This document shows, one piece after another, positions 34,469-43,589 of a stretch of 64,000 nt of DNA; the first letter of the stretch is position 1, and each line of letters opens with the position of its first letter. This DNA is from Sphingomonas sp. Leaf339. GTDB taxonomy: Bacteria > Pseudomonadota > Alphaproteobacteria > Sphingomonadales > Sphingomonadaceae. The notes under the pieces are model-generated. The model saw only the letters and a list, made by a program, of their open reading frames with translations. It made no database searches and was not told where the DNA came from. The stretch is from assembly GCF_001426195.1 (NCBI RefSeq), contig NZ_LMRS01000023.1, positions 352,044 through 416,043 of the forward strand, given 5' to 3'. A program made the position numbers and the translations under genes.

Positions 34469-34678
34469 ATCCTCTCCCCTGGCGATCAGGGCACTCCCTG
34501 ATGGTGCCCTTCCGATCGCCGTCGTATAATATCTATTGATTTGTTTTATTGGGAGTGGCCGTCGCTCGTCAAGCGACGGCCAACGTCGTTAACCGAAACA
34601 CGCGCGGGTGTTGCACCGATCACACAATACCGGTCAGGATCGCGAGTAATTGGCCATGTATTGGTTTTGTATCGGTTA

Positions 34679-36616
34679 TTATCCGATCCGCCCGGCGACC
34701 AGATCGTCGACCACCGCCGGATCGGCCAGCGTCGATGTGTCGCCCAGACTGCCGGTATCGCCCTCGGCGATCTTGCGCAGGATGCGACGCATGATCTTGC
34801 CCGATCGCGTCTTGGGCAATGCGGGCGCGAATTGCAGCGCGTCGGGCGTCGCGATCGGTCCGATCTCCCGCCGGACCCATTGCCGCAATTCGTCATGCAG
34901 CGCGGTCGTCGCCTCGACCCCGGCGTTCAGCGTGACATAGGCATAGATGCCCTGACCCTTCACGTCGTGCGGCATGCCGACCACCGCCGCCTCCGCGACA
35001 TGCGCATGGAGCACCAGCGCGCTTTCCACCTCGGCGGTGCCCATCCGGTGGCCGGACACGTTGATGACATCATCGACGCGACCGGTGATCCAGTAATAGC
35101 CATCGGCATCGCGGCGACAGCCGTCGCCGGTGAAATAGGTGCCGGGATAGGTCGAGAAATAGGTCTGGAAGAACCGGTCGTGATCGCCCCATACGGTCCG
35201 CATCTGCCCCGGCCAACTGGCGGTCAGGCACAGATTGCCGCTCGTCTCGCCCTCCAGCACCTTGCCCTGTTCGTCGACCAGGATCGGCTCGACCCCGGGC
35301 AGCGGGCGGGTGGCGCAGCCGGGTTTCAGCGCGGTGGCGCCGGGCAGGGGGGCGATCATGATGCCCCCCGTCTCGGTCTGCCACCACGCGTCGATCACCG
35401 GGCAGCGGCCATCGCCGACGATATCGTGATACCAGCGCCACGCCTCCGGGTTGATCGGTTCGCCGACCGATCCCAACAGGCGCAACGACGCGCGCGAGGT
35501 GGCGTGGACGAGCGCGTCGCCCTCCTTCATCAGCGCGCGCAGCGCGGTCGGCGCGGTGAACAGCGTGTTGACCTTGTGCCGATCGACCACCTGCCAGATG
35601 CGGCTGGCGTCGGGCCAGTTGGGCAATCCTTCGTACATCAGCGTCGTCGCGCCATTGGCGAGCGGACCATAGAGGATGTACGTATGCCCGGTGACCCAGC
35701 CGATATCGGCCGCGCACCAGAACACCTCGCCCTGCCGGTAATCGAACGCCAGTTCGTGCGTGTACGCCGCCCAGAGCAGATAGCCGCCCGAGCTGTGCAG
35801 CACGCCCTTGGGCTGGCCGGTCGATCCGCTGGTGTAGAGGATGAACAGCGGATCCTCCGCCGCCATCTCGACCGGTGGGCAATCGCTGTCCACATCGGCG
35901 GCGGCGTCATGATACCAGATGTCGCGCTCGCCCATCGCGATGTCGGCACCCGTCGCGCGGATCACGATCGTCCGCGCCAGTGAGGGAGCCTTCTTCGCCG
36001 CCTCGTCCACGCACGCCTTCAGCGCGATGCGCTTGCCGCCGCGCCGGCCTTCGTCGGCGGTGATGACCAGCGTCGATCCGCAATCCTCGATCCGCCCGGC
36101 CAACGCGTCGGCGGAAAAGCCGCCGAACACCACCGAATGGATCGCGCCGATCCGCGCACAGGCCAGCACCGCGAACGCCGCCTCCGGGATCATCGGCAGA
36201 TAGATCGTCACCCGGTCGCCCTTCGCCACCCCTTGCGCCTTCAGCACATTGGCGAAGCGACAGACCTCGGCGTGCAATTCGCGATAGGTGATGTGGCGCG
36301 CATCCTCGGTCGGCACATCCGGTTCCCAGATGATCGCCGTCGTATCGCCCAGCGTCTCCAGATGCCGGTCGATGCAGTTCGCCGCGACATTCAGCGTGCC
36401 GTCCGCGAACCAGCGGATGTGGAAATCATCCTTGTCGAACGACCAGTCCCCCGCCTGTCGCGGTGCCGTGATCCAGTCCAGCCGCTGCGCCTGTTCCAAC
36501 CAGAACCCGTCGCGGTCCGCCAGCGATGCGGCGTACAGCCCGCGATAGCCATCATCGTCGATGCGCGCCTTCGCCTGCCACTCGGCCGGAACGGGATACA
36601 GTTCGGGATCGGTCAT
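34679..36616 (-). CDS. acs: Acetyl-CoA synthetase
   Basis: The enzyme activates acetate to acetyl-CoA with ATP. The 645 residues from ATG 36616 match the family. AMP-binding motif [11 protein letters not shown], the [20 protein letters not shown] hinge region and the C-terminal [11 protein letters not shown] with the acetylation-regulated lysine are all present. An upstream in-frame extension to 36730 is rejected because it begins inside the promoter region and homology starts at [10 protein letters not shown]. The gene diverges from the Mop/ModE pair. Propionate or other short acids are possible side substrates. Confidence 0.95.
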   Translation of the reverse strand: MTDPELYPVPAEWQAKARIDDDGYRGLYAASLADRDGFWLEQAQRLDWITAPRQAGDWSFDKDDFHIRWFADGTLNVAANCIDRHLETLGDTTAIIWEPDVPTEDARHITYRELHAEVCRFANVLKAQGVAKGDRVTIYLPMIPEAAFAVLACARIGAIHSVVFGGFSADALAGRIEDCGSTLVITADEGRRGGKRIALKACVDEAAKKAPSLARTIVIRATGADIAMGERDIWYHDAAADVDSDCPPVEMAAEDPLFILYTSGSTGQPKGVLHSSGGYLLWAAYTHELAFDYRQGEVFWCAADIGWVTGHTYILYGPLANGATTLMYEGLPNWPDASRIWQVVDRHKVNTLFTAPTALRALMKEGDALVHATSRASLRLLGSVGEPINPEAWRWYHDIVGDGRCPVIDAWWQTETGGIMIAPLPGATALKPGCATRPLPGVEPILVDEQGKVLEGETSGNLCLTASWPGQMRTVWGDHDRFFQTYFSTYPGTYFTGDGCRRDADGYYWITGRVDDVINVSGHRMGTAEVESALVLHAHVAEAAVVGMPHDVKGQGIYAYVTLNAGVEATTALHDELRQWVRREIGPIATPDALQFAPALPKTRSGKIMRRILRKIAEGDTGSLGDTSTLADPAVVDDLVAGRIG

Positions 36617-36744
36617 CGCGCTCTCTGTCCATCGTTGTTTGCGCCCCCATACACCGCTCGACCGCCGACGCCATCCGCGACGAAAGACCGGTGATAGGAA
36701 GACGTCGGGATGATAGGACCAGGGTTTCATCAGGAGCGACCATC

Positions 36745-36951
36745 ATGAAGATCAGCGCGCGCAACCAGTTTGCCGGCACCGTCACCGCCATCGCGCCCGG
36801 CGCCGTCAACGGCACGGTGAAGGTGGATATCGGCGGCGGCCACATCGTCACCGCCAGCATCACCGAGGAGGCGATCGCCGACCTGGGCCTGGCCGAGGGC
36901 GACACCGTGACCGTGCTGGTCAAGGCGAGCGACGTGCTGATCGGCAAATGA
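36745..36951 (+). CDS. Mop-type molybdate-binding protein (single TOBE domain)
   Basis: The 68-residue protein is one complete Mop/TOBE domain: MKISARNQFAGTVTAI at the start, the GAVNGTVKVDIGGGHIV strand pair and ASDVLIG at the end. Such molbindins form oligomers that bind molybdate and buffer it in the cytoplasm. AGGAG precedes the ATG. Its stop overlaps the start of the ModE-type regulator (ATGA). ModC at the window start has little of this domain, so this protein may supply the missing storage or sensing part, although the two loci are 35 kb apart. Confidence 0.92.
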   Translation: MKISARNQFAGTVTAIAPGAVNGTVKVDIGGGHIVTASITEEAIADLGLAEGDTVTVLVKASDVLIGK

Positions 36952-37343
36952 CCGAAACGCCGCCCCGCCTGAAACTGAAGGCGCAACTGTTCTGCGGCAC
37001 CGAAGCGGCGCTCGGCCCGGGCAAGGTGTCGCTGCTGGACGCGATCGAGCAGGAAGGGTCGATCTCCGCTGCCGGCCGCCTGCTGGGCATGAGTTATCGC
37101 CGGGCGTGGTTGCTGGTCGACGGCATGAACCGCTGTTTCACCGATCGGCTGGTCGATACCACCGCTGGCGGTGGCCAGAACCGCGGTGCCCGCCTGACGG
37201 CGGCAGGGCGCGAAGCGCGTGCCGCCTATCGCCAGATGGAGGCCGATCTGGCGCGCGCCGCCGATGCCGAGCCGCTAGCGGTGCTTCGCGCGATGTTGCG
37301 GTCCGCGCCGATCGATCCGGATGCCACGGTAGAGGCGGGGTAA
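36948..37343 (+). CDS. ModE-type winged-helix regulator without molybdate-binding domain
   Basis: The 131-residue protein is the N-terminal DNA-binding half of ModE only: GPGKVSLLDAIEQEGSISAAGRLLGMSYRRAWLLVDGMN contains the winged helix with its recognition helix. The C-terminal di-Mop domain of E. coli ModE is missing. The Mop protein is encoded immediately upstream with a 4-bp overlap, so the two parts are separate but co-translated; the Mop protein might act as sensor in trans. It probably regulates molybdate uptake or molybdoenzyme genes. Confidence 0.9.
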   Translation: MTETPPRLKLKAQLFCGTEAALGPGKVSLLDAIEQEGSISAAGRLLGMSYRRAWLLVDGMNRCFTDRLVDTTAGGGQNRGARLTAAGREARAAYRQMEADLARAADAEPLAVLRAMLRSAPIDPDATVEAG

Positions 37344-37365
37344 AGGCGTTTATCCGGTCCAGCTA

Positions 37366-37396
37366 CACTGTTCCCCGGCCCCGCCGGGGAACGGTG
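37366..37396. terminator. 14-bp hairpin between convergent modE-like and helicase genes
   Basis: CACTGTTCCCCGGC pairs with GCCGGGGAACGGTG around a CCC loop (one T-G pair). There is no T-tract on either side. The core TTCCCCGGC...GCCGGGGAA recurs in weaker form elsewhere in the window. Confidence 0.6.
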
Positions 37397-37413
37397 CGTG
37401 TAGAGGTCCGCTC

Positions 37414-39120
37414 TTACCGCCGCGGGCGGCTCGGCTTCGCCTGATAGCGCGGCGCCCCACCGGGGCGACCGCCACCGGCATTGGGCGGGCGGCCGCCACG
37501 CGGCGCGGCACGCTGGCCGCCGGCGGGCGGGCCGTCCGACTGGGTAATCGCGATGCCGCTCTCGTCGTCGCCACCATGTGAGGTCTTGGCGGCGGAGGCC
37601 GCGAACTTGGCGGCGGCGACGCGCGGAATCTGAACGAAGGTTTCGCTCGGCCCGATGCGAATCGCACCGATCTCCTCACGCGTCACGTGACCGCGACGGC
37701 ACAGCAGCGGCAACAGCCAGCGCGGATCGGCGTTCTGGTTGCGACCGATATCCAGACGGAACCAGACGGTGTCGTCGAAACCGGGGCGATGCCCGTCCTC
37801 GCGACGCGGCGGCTCGTTCGCGCCGTCTGCCATCTCTTCCGGGTTCGGCATGCTGGCACGCAGCGCGCGGACCAGCATCGCGGCGACATCCTCGGGCGTC
37901 TTGGTTTCCAGCAGACGCTGACCCAGTGCGCGATCCTCATCGTCCAGCTCGACCGGCTCGGCCAGCTTGGTCAGCAGGCGTTCGCGATCGGCGTTGCGGA
38001 TGTCGTCGGCGGACGGCACCGGCAGCCAGTTGGCGGCGATGCGCGCGCCGCGCAGCATCATGTCCACCCGGCGGCGGCGCGGATACGGCACGATCAGCAT
38101 CGCGATGCCCTTGCGGCCCGCGCGGCCGGTACGACCCGACCGGTGCTGCAACGTCTCCGCGTCGCGCGGCAGTTCGACGTGCACGACCAGGCTCAGGCTG
38201 GGCAGATCGATGCCGCGGGCGGCGACGTCGGTGGCGACGCAGACGCGCGCGCGGCCGTCACGCAGTGCCTGCAAGGCGGCGTTGCGCTCGTTCTGCGAAT
38301 GCTCGCCCGACAAGGCGACCGCGGCGAAACCGCGTTCGACCAGGCTGGCGTGGAGATGGCGGACATTGTCGCGCGTGGCGCAGAACAGCATCGCCGTCTC
38401 CGCCTCATGAAAGCGCAGCAGGTTCACCACCGCATGTTCGATATCCGATGGCGCGACCGCGACCGCCTGATATTCGATGTCGCCATGCCCGCGATCCTCG
38501 CCGACCGTCGAGATACGCAGCGCATCGCGCTGGTACGTCTTGGCCAGCGCCACGATCGGGCGGGGCAGGGTGGCGGAGAACATCAGCGTGCGCCGCTCGG
38601 ACGGCGTCGCGTCGAGCAGCTGCTCCAGATCCTCGCGGAAGCCCATGTCGAGCATCTCGTCCGCCTCGTCGAGCACGGCGGCGCGGAGACTGGACAGGCG
38701 CAGCGCGCCGCGTTCCAGATGGTCGCGCAGCCGACCCGGCGTACCGACGACGACGTGCGCGCCGTGGTTCAGCGCGCGGCGCTCGCGGCTGGCATCCATA
38801 CCGCCGACGCAGGTGGCGATGCGCGCACCGGCATAGAGCCATTCGAGTTCGCGGCTGACCTGCAGGGCCAGTTCGCGCGTCGGGGCGATCACCAGCGCCA
38901 GCGGCGGGCCGGCGGTCGGAAACGCACCGTCGACGAGCAACTCGTCGGCCATGGCCAGGCCGAATGCGACGGTCTTGCCGGAGCCGGTCTGGGCCGAGAC
39001 GAGAAGGTCGCGACCGGTCGCCTCGGGAGCGATGACGGAGGACTGCACGGGGGTGAGCTGGTCGTATCCACGCGCGGCAAGCGCCTCTGAGAGAGACGCG
39101 GGAAGATTATCGGGAAGCAT
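37414..39120 (-). CDS. DEAD-box RNA helicase (CsdA/DbpA-like)
   Basis: The 568-residue protein has a complete helicase core: Q-motif (GYDQLTPVQ), Walker A AQTGSGKT (residues 43-50), PTRELALQV, VLDEADEMLD, SATLP and the C-terminal HRSGRTGRAGRKG. After the core comes a region resembling the DbpA RNA-binding domain (WFRLDIGRNQNADPRWLLPLLCRRG), then a basic Gly/Pro/Arg-rich tail. It unwinds structured RNA, probably in ribosome assembly or RNA decay. ATG 39120 is used; a TTG lies one codon upstream. Confidence 0.93.
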   Translation of the reverse strand: MLPDNLPASLSEALAARGYDQLTPVQSSVIAPEATGRDLLVSAQTGSGKTVAFGLAMADELLVDGAFPTAGPPLALVIAPTRELALQVSRELEWLYAGARIATCVGGMDASRERRALNHGAHVVVGTPGRLRDHLERGALRLSSLRAAVLDEADEMLDMGFREDLEQLLDATPSERRTLMFSATLPRPIVALAKTYQRDALRISTVGEDRGHGDIEYQAVAVAPSDIEHAVVNLLRFHEAETAMLFCATRDNVRHLHASLVERGFAAVALSGEHSQNERNAALQALRDGRARVCVATDVAARGIDLPSLSLVVHVELPRDAETLQHRSGRTGRAGRKGIAMLIVPYPRRRRVDMMLRGARIAANWLPVPSADDIRNADRERLLTKLAEPVELDDEDRALGQRLLETKTPEDVAAMLVRALRASMPNPEEMADGANEPPRREDGHRPGFDDTVWFRLDIGRNQNADPRWLLPLLCRRGHVTREEIGAIRIGPSETFVQIPRVAAAKFAASAAKTSHGGDDESGIAITQSDGPPAGGQRAAPRGGRPPNAGGGRPGGAPRYQAKPSRPRR

Positions 39121-39185
39121 CAAAATCCAATATGGGGGCTTTCGCCCGCCGGACCATCGCGTATCGTGGTCTCTGGCGCATAGCC

Positions 39186-40352
39186 CTAGAGCGCGTTACC
39201 TGTAGCCGATCCGCTCGCCCATGCCCACTGAAAATTGTACCCGCCCAGCCAGCCGGTGACATCCACCGCCTCGCCGATGGCATAAAGCCCCGGAATCCTT
39301 CGCGCTTCCATGGTCTGCGACGACAATTCGGCGGTGCTGATTCCGCCGACCGTCACCTCCGCCTTGGCATACCCTTCGCTGCCATTGGGGCGGAACGGCC
39401 ATGCCGCGAGTCGTTCGGCGGCGCCGCGCAATGCGTTGTCCGGCGCGTCGGCCAGCCGATCGGCGACCTGCAACTGCCCCGCCAGCGCCTCCGCCAGCCG
39501 ATCGGGCAGGCCGAGCGAACGGCGCAGGCTGGCGCGCGGTTGCGTGCGCTTCAACGCGATCAGCCAGTCGGGATCGCGGCCCGGCGTGAAGTCGATCGCG
39601 ACCGTCTCGCCATGCCGCCAATAGGATGACGCCTGCAGGATCGCCGGGCCGGACAGGCCGCGATGCGTGAACAGCGCGGCTTCGCGGAACGACCCCTTGC
39701 CCGCGCTCGCCACGACCTCCGCCGCCACGCCGGCCAGTTCGCGGAACAGCGCCTCGTCCGGCCCCAGCGTCAGCGGCACCAGCGCCGGGCGCGGTTCAAC
39801 TAGCTTCAACCCGAATTGCTTGGCAAGGCGATACGAGAAATCGGTCGCGCCGATCTTGGGGATCGATGGCCCGCCGGTGGCGATCACCAGCGCCGGCGCG
39901 GTGACGGTGCGCGGGCCGATCGCCACGCGGAAACCGGTACCGTCATGTTCGACATCCGCCGTCTGTCCCAGCGACCATTCGACGCCGCCCATCTCGCATT
40001 CGCCGACCAGCATCTCGACGATCTGCTTCGCCGATCCGTCGCAGAACAACTGCCCCAGCGTCTTCTCGTGCCAGGCGATGCCATGCCGCTCGACCAGCGC
40101 GATGAAGTCGGCCGGCGTGTACCGCCGCAGCGCCGACTTGGCGAAATGCAGGTTGGCCGACAGGAAGCGATCCGGCACCGTCCCGGTATTGGTGAAATTG
40201 CACCGGCCGCCGCCGGAAATGACGATCTTTGCCCCCGGCCGCGCGACATGATCGACCAGCAACACCCGCCGCCCGTGTTGCCCCGCGACGGCGGCGCACA
40301 TCATCCCCGCCGCACCGGCGCCCAAGATGATCGCGTCATAGGATGTGGTCAT
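39186..40352 (-). CDS. HI0933/YhiN-family flavoprotein (NAD(P)/FAD-dependent oxidoreductase)
   Basis: The 388-residue protein has the FAD loop ILGAGAAGMMCA at residues 9-20 and the family signature PGAKIVISGGGRCNFTN near residue 40. Near the C terminus GLYAIGEAVDVTGWLGGYNFQWAWASG is the second diagnostic block. Members belong to the BaiN/RdsA-like group; physiological substrates are mostly unknown. It stands upstream of the helicase gene on the same strand with a 65-bp gap and may be co-transcribed. Confidence 0.92.
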   Translation of the reverse strand: MTTSYDAIILGAGAAGMMCAAVAGQHGRRVLLVDHVARPGAKIVISGGGRCNFTNTGTVPDRFLSANLHFAKSALRRYTPADFIALVERHGIAWHEKTLGQLFCDGSAKQIVEMLVGECEMGGVEWSLGQTADVEHDGTGFRVAIGPRTVTAPALVIATGGPSIPKIGATDFSYRLAKQFGLKLVEPRPALVPLTLGPDEALFRELAGVAAEVVASAGKGSFREAALFTHRGLSGPAILQASSYWRHGETVAIDFTPGRDPDWLIALKRTQPRASLRRSLGLPDRLAEALAGQLQVADRLADAPDNALRGAAERLAAWPFRPNGSEGYAKAEVTVGGISTAELSSQTMEARRIPGLYAIGEAVDVTGWLGGYNFQWAWASGSATGNAL

Positions 40353-40413
40353 GCGGGGACACTACTCTGGAAATGGGCACAGGCCGTCATTGCGAGCGCA
40401 GCCCGGTATCAAT

Positions 40414-40593
40414 CTACCGCAATTTCGCGATCGTCAGCCCGTCCGACTTGGCGCGATCCTTCACCGATTCCTCGCTGCGGGTCAGCGCCTTGGCGATCGC
40501 CTTCAGCGACATGTCTTTCTTCGCCAGCTGGTGCAGCTTCTGAACCTCGTCGGTCTTCCACGGCTGGCGGTGTCGTTCGAACTTCTCGGCCAT
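40414..40593 (-). CDS. 59-residue SANT/Myb-like helical protein
   Basis: This short gene starts at ATG 40593, overlapping the stop of the GreA-type gene by one base (TGATG), and ends with TAG at 40414. The product is strongly helical and basic: WKTDEVQKLHQLAKKDM followed by SLKAIAKALTRSEESVKDRA reads like one SANT/Myb-type helix-turn-helix. The coupling to an elongation-factor-like gene suggests a shared role at RNA polymerase or on DNA; that is inference. No close family was named from memory. Confidence 0.75.
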   Translation of the reverse strand: MAEKFERHRQPWKTDEVQKLHQLAKKDMSLKAIAKALTRSEESVKDRAKSDGLTIAKLR

Positions 40594-41048
40594 CAGCTAT
40601 TCTCCACCGCGATCACCTCGATCGCATCCGTCCTGCCTTGAAAATCCGCTAGATCGCCCGGCCCGGTGCCCATCAGCGCGCGGGCAAGCGGAGCGGCGAA
40701 GGCGATGCGCGCGTCCGCGTCCGCCTCGTCATGGCCGACGATCGCGATGTGCCGCTCGCGCCCGTCCAGCCGGAACGTCACCCGGCTGCCGATCCCGACC
40801 TCGTCGTCGGTCGGCAAGGCGACCACCTCGACCGTGGCGGCGCGCGTGTTCCAGTACCTCAGCTCGCGCGCCAGCACGTCGCGCGACTCGTCGGTCGCTG
40901 CGGCCACGGCAGCCTCCAGCGCCGCCACCCGTGCCGCGACCAGCGCAGGGCCGGCGGCGGTGACGAAATTCGGGCCGGCGGGGATCGGCAGTTCGAAGCG
41001 CGGCTCCAGATGCTCCTCGTCGCTCTCGCGGCGGAACGCGACGCTCAT
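40593..41048 (-). CDS. GreA/GreB-family transcription elongation factor-like protein
   Basis: The 151-residue protein has a shortened, alanine-rich N-terminal coiled coil (AALEAAVAAATDESRDVLARELRY) and a C-terminal FKBP-like domain of the GreA/GreB type (EVGIGSRVTFRLDGRERHIAIVGHDEAD, then ISFxSPLxxAL-like IAFAAPLARALMG). Gre factors rescue paused RNA polymerase by stimulating transcript cleavage. The acidic tip residues of GreA are not clearly conserved, so it could be a Gre-like anti-factor such as Rnk. ATG 41048 is chosen because homology begins there; the open frame continues to 41156. It is coupled to the small SANT-like gene. Confidence 0.85.
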   Translation of the reverse strand: MSVAFRRESDEEHLEPRFELPIPAGPNFVTAAGPALVAARVAALEAAVAAATDESRDVLARELRYWNTRAATVEVVALPTDDEVGIGSRVTFRLDGRERHIAIVGHDEADADARIAFAAPLARALMGTGPGDLADFQGRTDAIEVIAVENS

Positions 41049-41170
41049 GATGGGGTTCTTCTCATGCGGTTGCAGATAGGCGCTGGCCCGCCCCGGTGAA
41101 AGGCGGTCTTGTCCGGCCGGTACTGACAATGCTGTTAGCGGTCGTGCCGCCGTCATGCTATCATCCAGCC

Positions 41171-41560
41171 ATGTCGGCCATTCCCCACGCCTATGCCATT
41201 GCGGTCGATCCGGCCGACATCGATTTCATGGGGCATGTGAACAATGCCAGCTACCTGAAATGGGTGCAGGAGGCGGTGGTCAGCCATTGGCAGAAGCTCG
41301 CCCCTGCCGATGCGGTGGCAGAGCACCTGTGGGTCGCCCTGAAGCACGAGATCACGTACCGCAAACCCGCCTTCCTCGACGACGAGGTGATCGCCACCGT
41401 CATCCTCGAAAAGGTGCAGGGTGCGCGGGCCTTTTATGAAACGGTGATCCGCCGGCGCGAGGAAGTGCTGGCGGAGGTGAAGTCCAGCTGGTGCTGCCTC
41501 GACGCCGAAACCCTGCGCCCGGCGCGGTTGGCAAAGAACGTGATCGACCGGTTTTTCTGA
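41171..41560 (+). CDS. Acyl-CoA thioesterase (4HBT hotdog family)
   Basis: The 129-residue protein is a single hotdog domain. The motif DIDFMGHVNNASYLKWVQEA carries the catalytic aspartate region of the 4-hydroxybenzoyl-CoA thioesterase class, and the later SSWCCLDAETLRPARL strand is typical. It hydrolyses acyl-CoA thioesters; chain preference is unknown. The ATG at 41171 is preferred over the far-upstream frame start. It is convergent with crtB. Confidence 0.9.
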   Translation: MSAIPHAYAIAVDPADIDFMGHVNNASYLKWVQEAVVSHWQKLAPADAVAEHLWVALKHEITYRKPAFLDDEVIATVILEKVQGARAFYETVIRRREEVLAEVKSSWCCLDAETLRPARLAKNVIDRFF

Positions 41561-41567
41561 CCCGTTG

Positions 41568-41589
41568 TTCCCCGATCTCCGCCGGGGAA
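41568..41589. repeat. TTCCCCG...CGGGGAA hairpin between thioesterase and crtB
   Basis: A 7-bp stem with an 8-nt loop lies in the 36-bp convergent gap and shares the TTCCCC/GGGGAA arms of the element at 37366-37396. It may act as a bidirectional transcript end. Confidence 0.45.
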
Positions 41590-41596
41590 GAGCCCG

Positions 41597-42562
41597 TTAA
41601 CCCGTCCGCGGCCGTGTCCACAGCGCCGGATCGCGCGGCACCGGCGGATACAGCTTCGCCCGCCGCCACGCCTGCACGCCCGCCCGCGCGATGAAGCCCA
41701 GCTTGTCGCGCGCCGACGTCGTCACCCGCGCATCCCACGCCCGCTCGCCGCGATCCGCGACCGTGCGCCCGATCGCGCCATAGATACCCGCCGCCGCCAG
41801 CACTGCCCAAGCCGCGCGCGGCGACAGCGCCGGCGTGCCCCGCCGCGCGCTGTCCTCGAACGCCGCGCCGCGTATCGCCATCCGCCGCGCCAGCATCGCG
41901 AGGCGAGGGCGGTATGGCGGCTTCAACTGCTCGCCCGGCGGAATATCCACCTCGACCAGCCAGTCGGTCGGTAGGTAGCAACGGCCCGCCCGGTCGTCCT
42001 CGTCCAGATCGCGTGCGATATTGGCCAACTGGAACGCCATCCCTAGATCGCAGGCCCGGTCCAGCGTCGCCTCGTCGTCCGGCGCCACGCCCATCACCAC
42101 CGCCATCATGCACCCGACGACCCCGGCGACGTGATAGCAGTACCGGTACAGATCATCCTCGGTCCGTGGTCGCCATTCGTCGGCATCCAGCGCAAAGCCG
42201 GCGATCAGGTCGCGCGGCCACGCATGGGGCATCCCTGTTTCGGCCACTACCACGCGCAGCGCATCGAACGGCATGTCGCCTACGACCTCGCCCGCCAGCG
42301 CCGCCTCGGTCTTGGTCCGCAGCATCGCCAGCCGGGCGGGCGCATCGTCGACGCGACTCATGCCATGGCCATGGTCCTGCCCGTCGGCGATGTCATCGCA
42401 CGCGCGGCACCACGCATAGAGCAGCCACGCGCGTTCCCGCGTCGCCGGATCGAACAGCTTGCTGGCGGCGGCGAAACTCTTCGATCCGCGCGCGATCGAC
42501 GTGCGCGCCGCGGCGACCAGCGCCGCCCGCTCGGCCGGCGTCGTCACAGGTTCCCCCGCCAT
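41597..42562 (-). CDS. crtB: Phytoene synthase
   Basis: CrtB condenses two geranylgeranyl diphosphates to phytoene, the first carotenoid. The 321-residue protein has both aspartate-rich regions: CRACDDIAD near residue 55 and AFQLANIARDLDEDDRAGRCYLP near residue 180. The substrate-binding YRYCYHVAGVVG segment is also present. ATG 42562 overlaps the stop of the LOG gene (TGATG). It is separated from crtI-crtY by about 3.3 kb of signalling genes, so the pathway is split across several transcripts. Confidence 0.93.
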   Translation of the reverse strand: MAGEPVTTPAERAALVAAARTSIARGSKSFAAASKLFDPATRERAWLLYAWCRACDDIADGQDHGHGMSRVDDAPARLAMLRTKTEAALAGEVVGDMPFDALRVVVAETGMPHAWPRDLIAGFALDADEWRPRTEDDLYRYCYHVAGVVGCMMAVVMGVAPDDEATLDRACDLGMAFQLANIARDLDEDDRAGRCYLPTDWLVEVDIPPGEQLKPPYRPRLAMLARRMAIRGAAFEDSARRGTPALSPRAAWAVLAAAGIYGAIGRTVADRGERAWDARVTTSARDKLGFIARAGVQAWRRAKLYPPVPRDPALWTRPRTG

Positions 42563-43143
42563 CACAGATCCGAAGCGTTCATCCGCACGATCGGCTGCGT
42601 CGGTACATGCGCGCCCATCCGCTCCAGCAGCACGTCGAGCGTATCCGCCACGATCAGCAGGTCGCGGTGCTGCGGGCGCAGGAAACCCACCGTCCCCATC
42701 TTGTGCCAGAACGCGATCAGTTCATCATAATACCCAGCGGTGTTGAGCAACCCGACCGGATCGGCGTGATAGCCCAGCTGCGCCCAGCTCAGCGCTTCCC
42801 ACAATTCGTCCATCGTGCCGGTGCCACCGGGGATGGTGACGAACCCGTCCGACAGGTCGGTGAACATCTGCTTGCGCTGGTGCATGCCTGTCACGACGTG
42901 AAGCTCGGTCAGGCCGCGATGCGCGACCTCCGCATCGACCAGCGCCTGCGGGATCACGCCGATCACCTCGCCGCCCGCCGCCAACGCGCCGTCCGCGATC
43001 GCGCCCATCAGGCCAAGGCGCCCGCCGCCATAGACGACGCCGATGCCACGATGCGCCAGCGTCGCCCCCACCTCACGCGCGGAATCGAGATAAACGGGGT
43101 CGGCGGGGGTGGCCGACCCGCAATAAATGGCAAGACGCTTCAT
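42562..43143 (-). CDS. LOG-family Rossmann-fold protein (TIGR00730)
   Basis: The 193-residue protein has the LOG signature PGGTGTMDELWEAL near residue 105 and GGGRLGLMGAIADGAL earlier. Characterised LOG proteins are nucleoside 5'-monophosphate phosphoribohydrolases, including cytokinin-activating enzymes in plants; bacterial homologues often have unclear roles. It is translationally coupled to crtB downstream (TGATG). Whether this link to carotenoids is functional is unknown. Confidence 0.92.
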   Translation of the reverse strand: MKRLAIYCGSATPADPVYLDSAREVGATLAHRGIGVVYGGGRLGLMGAIADGALAAGGEVIGVIPQALVDAEVAHRGLTELHVVTGMHQRKQMFTDLSDGFVTIPGGTGTMDELWEALSWAQLGYHADPVGLLNTAGYYDELIAFWHKMGTVGFLRPQHRDLLIVADTLDVLLERMGAHVPTQPIVRMNASDL

Positions 43144-43217
43144 CCCCGTCAGCTAGGGGATGGCGGGCGCGGCGACAAGCTGCGCGAGCGGTCGCAAGCT
43201 ACGCCAGCGGCGGCAAG

Positions 43218-43589
43218 CTACGCCGCCATGCGTTTGATCTGGTCGATGATCTGCGCCTGCCGATAGGGCTTGGTGTAGAACACGCTGCGCGCGGGCATCG
43301 GCGTGTTGAGGGGAAACGGCTTGCCCGATGTGATGATGATCTCGATCCACGGCCACCGGTCACGGATGCAGGTGGCGAGGTCGAGGCCGTCGATCCCCTG
43401 CGGCATGTTCACATCGGTGAATACGATCTGGATATCGCGCCGCGTTTCAAGAATGCGCACCGCCTCGGTCGAATTGGCGGCTTCCACCGCGGTAAAGCCC
43501 GCATCTTCCACCATGTCCACGGCCAGCAGCCGCAGCATCGGTTCGTCCTCCACGACCAGTACGATAATCTCCTGTGGTCTGCCGTTCAC
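43218..43589 (-). CDS. Stand-alone response-regulator receiver protein
   Basis: The 123-residue protein is a single receiver domain. VEDEP gives the acidic pocket, D59 in FTDVNMP is the phospho-acceptor, T/S in ITSGKP and the lysine in FYTKPY complete the active site. There is no output domain. The start GTG overlaps the stop of the upstream sensor kinase (GTGA), so the pair is coupled. It probably relays signals by protein interaction. Confidence 0.92.
   Translation of the reverse strand: MNGRPQEIIVLVVEDEPMLRLLAVDMVEDAGFTAVEAANSTEAVRILETRRDIQIVFTDVNMPQGIDGLDLATCIRDRWPWIEIIITSGKPFPLNTPMPARSVFYTKPYRQAQIIDQIKRMAA

Noticed and set aside
43190..43225. Short direct repeat GCAAGCTACGCC at the end of the receiver gene
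   Set aside because: It is a small local duplication around the stop codon with no further copies seen and no effect on the reading frame.
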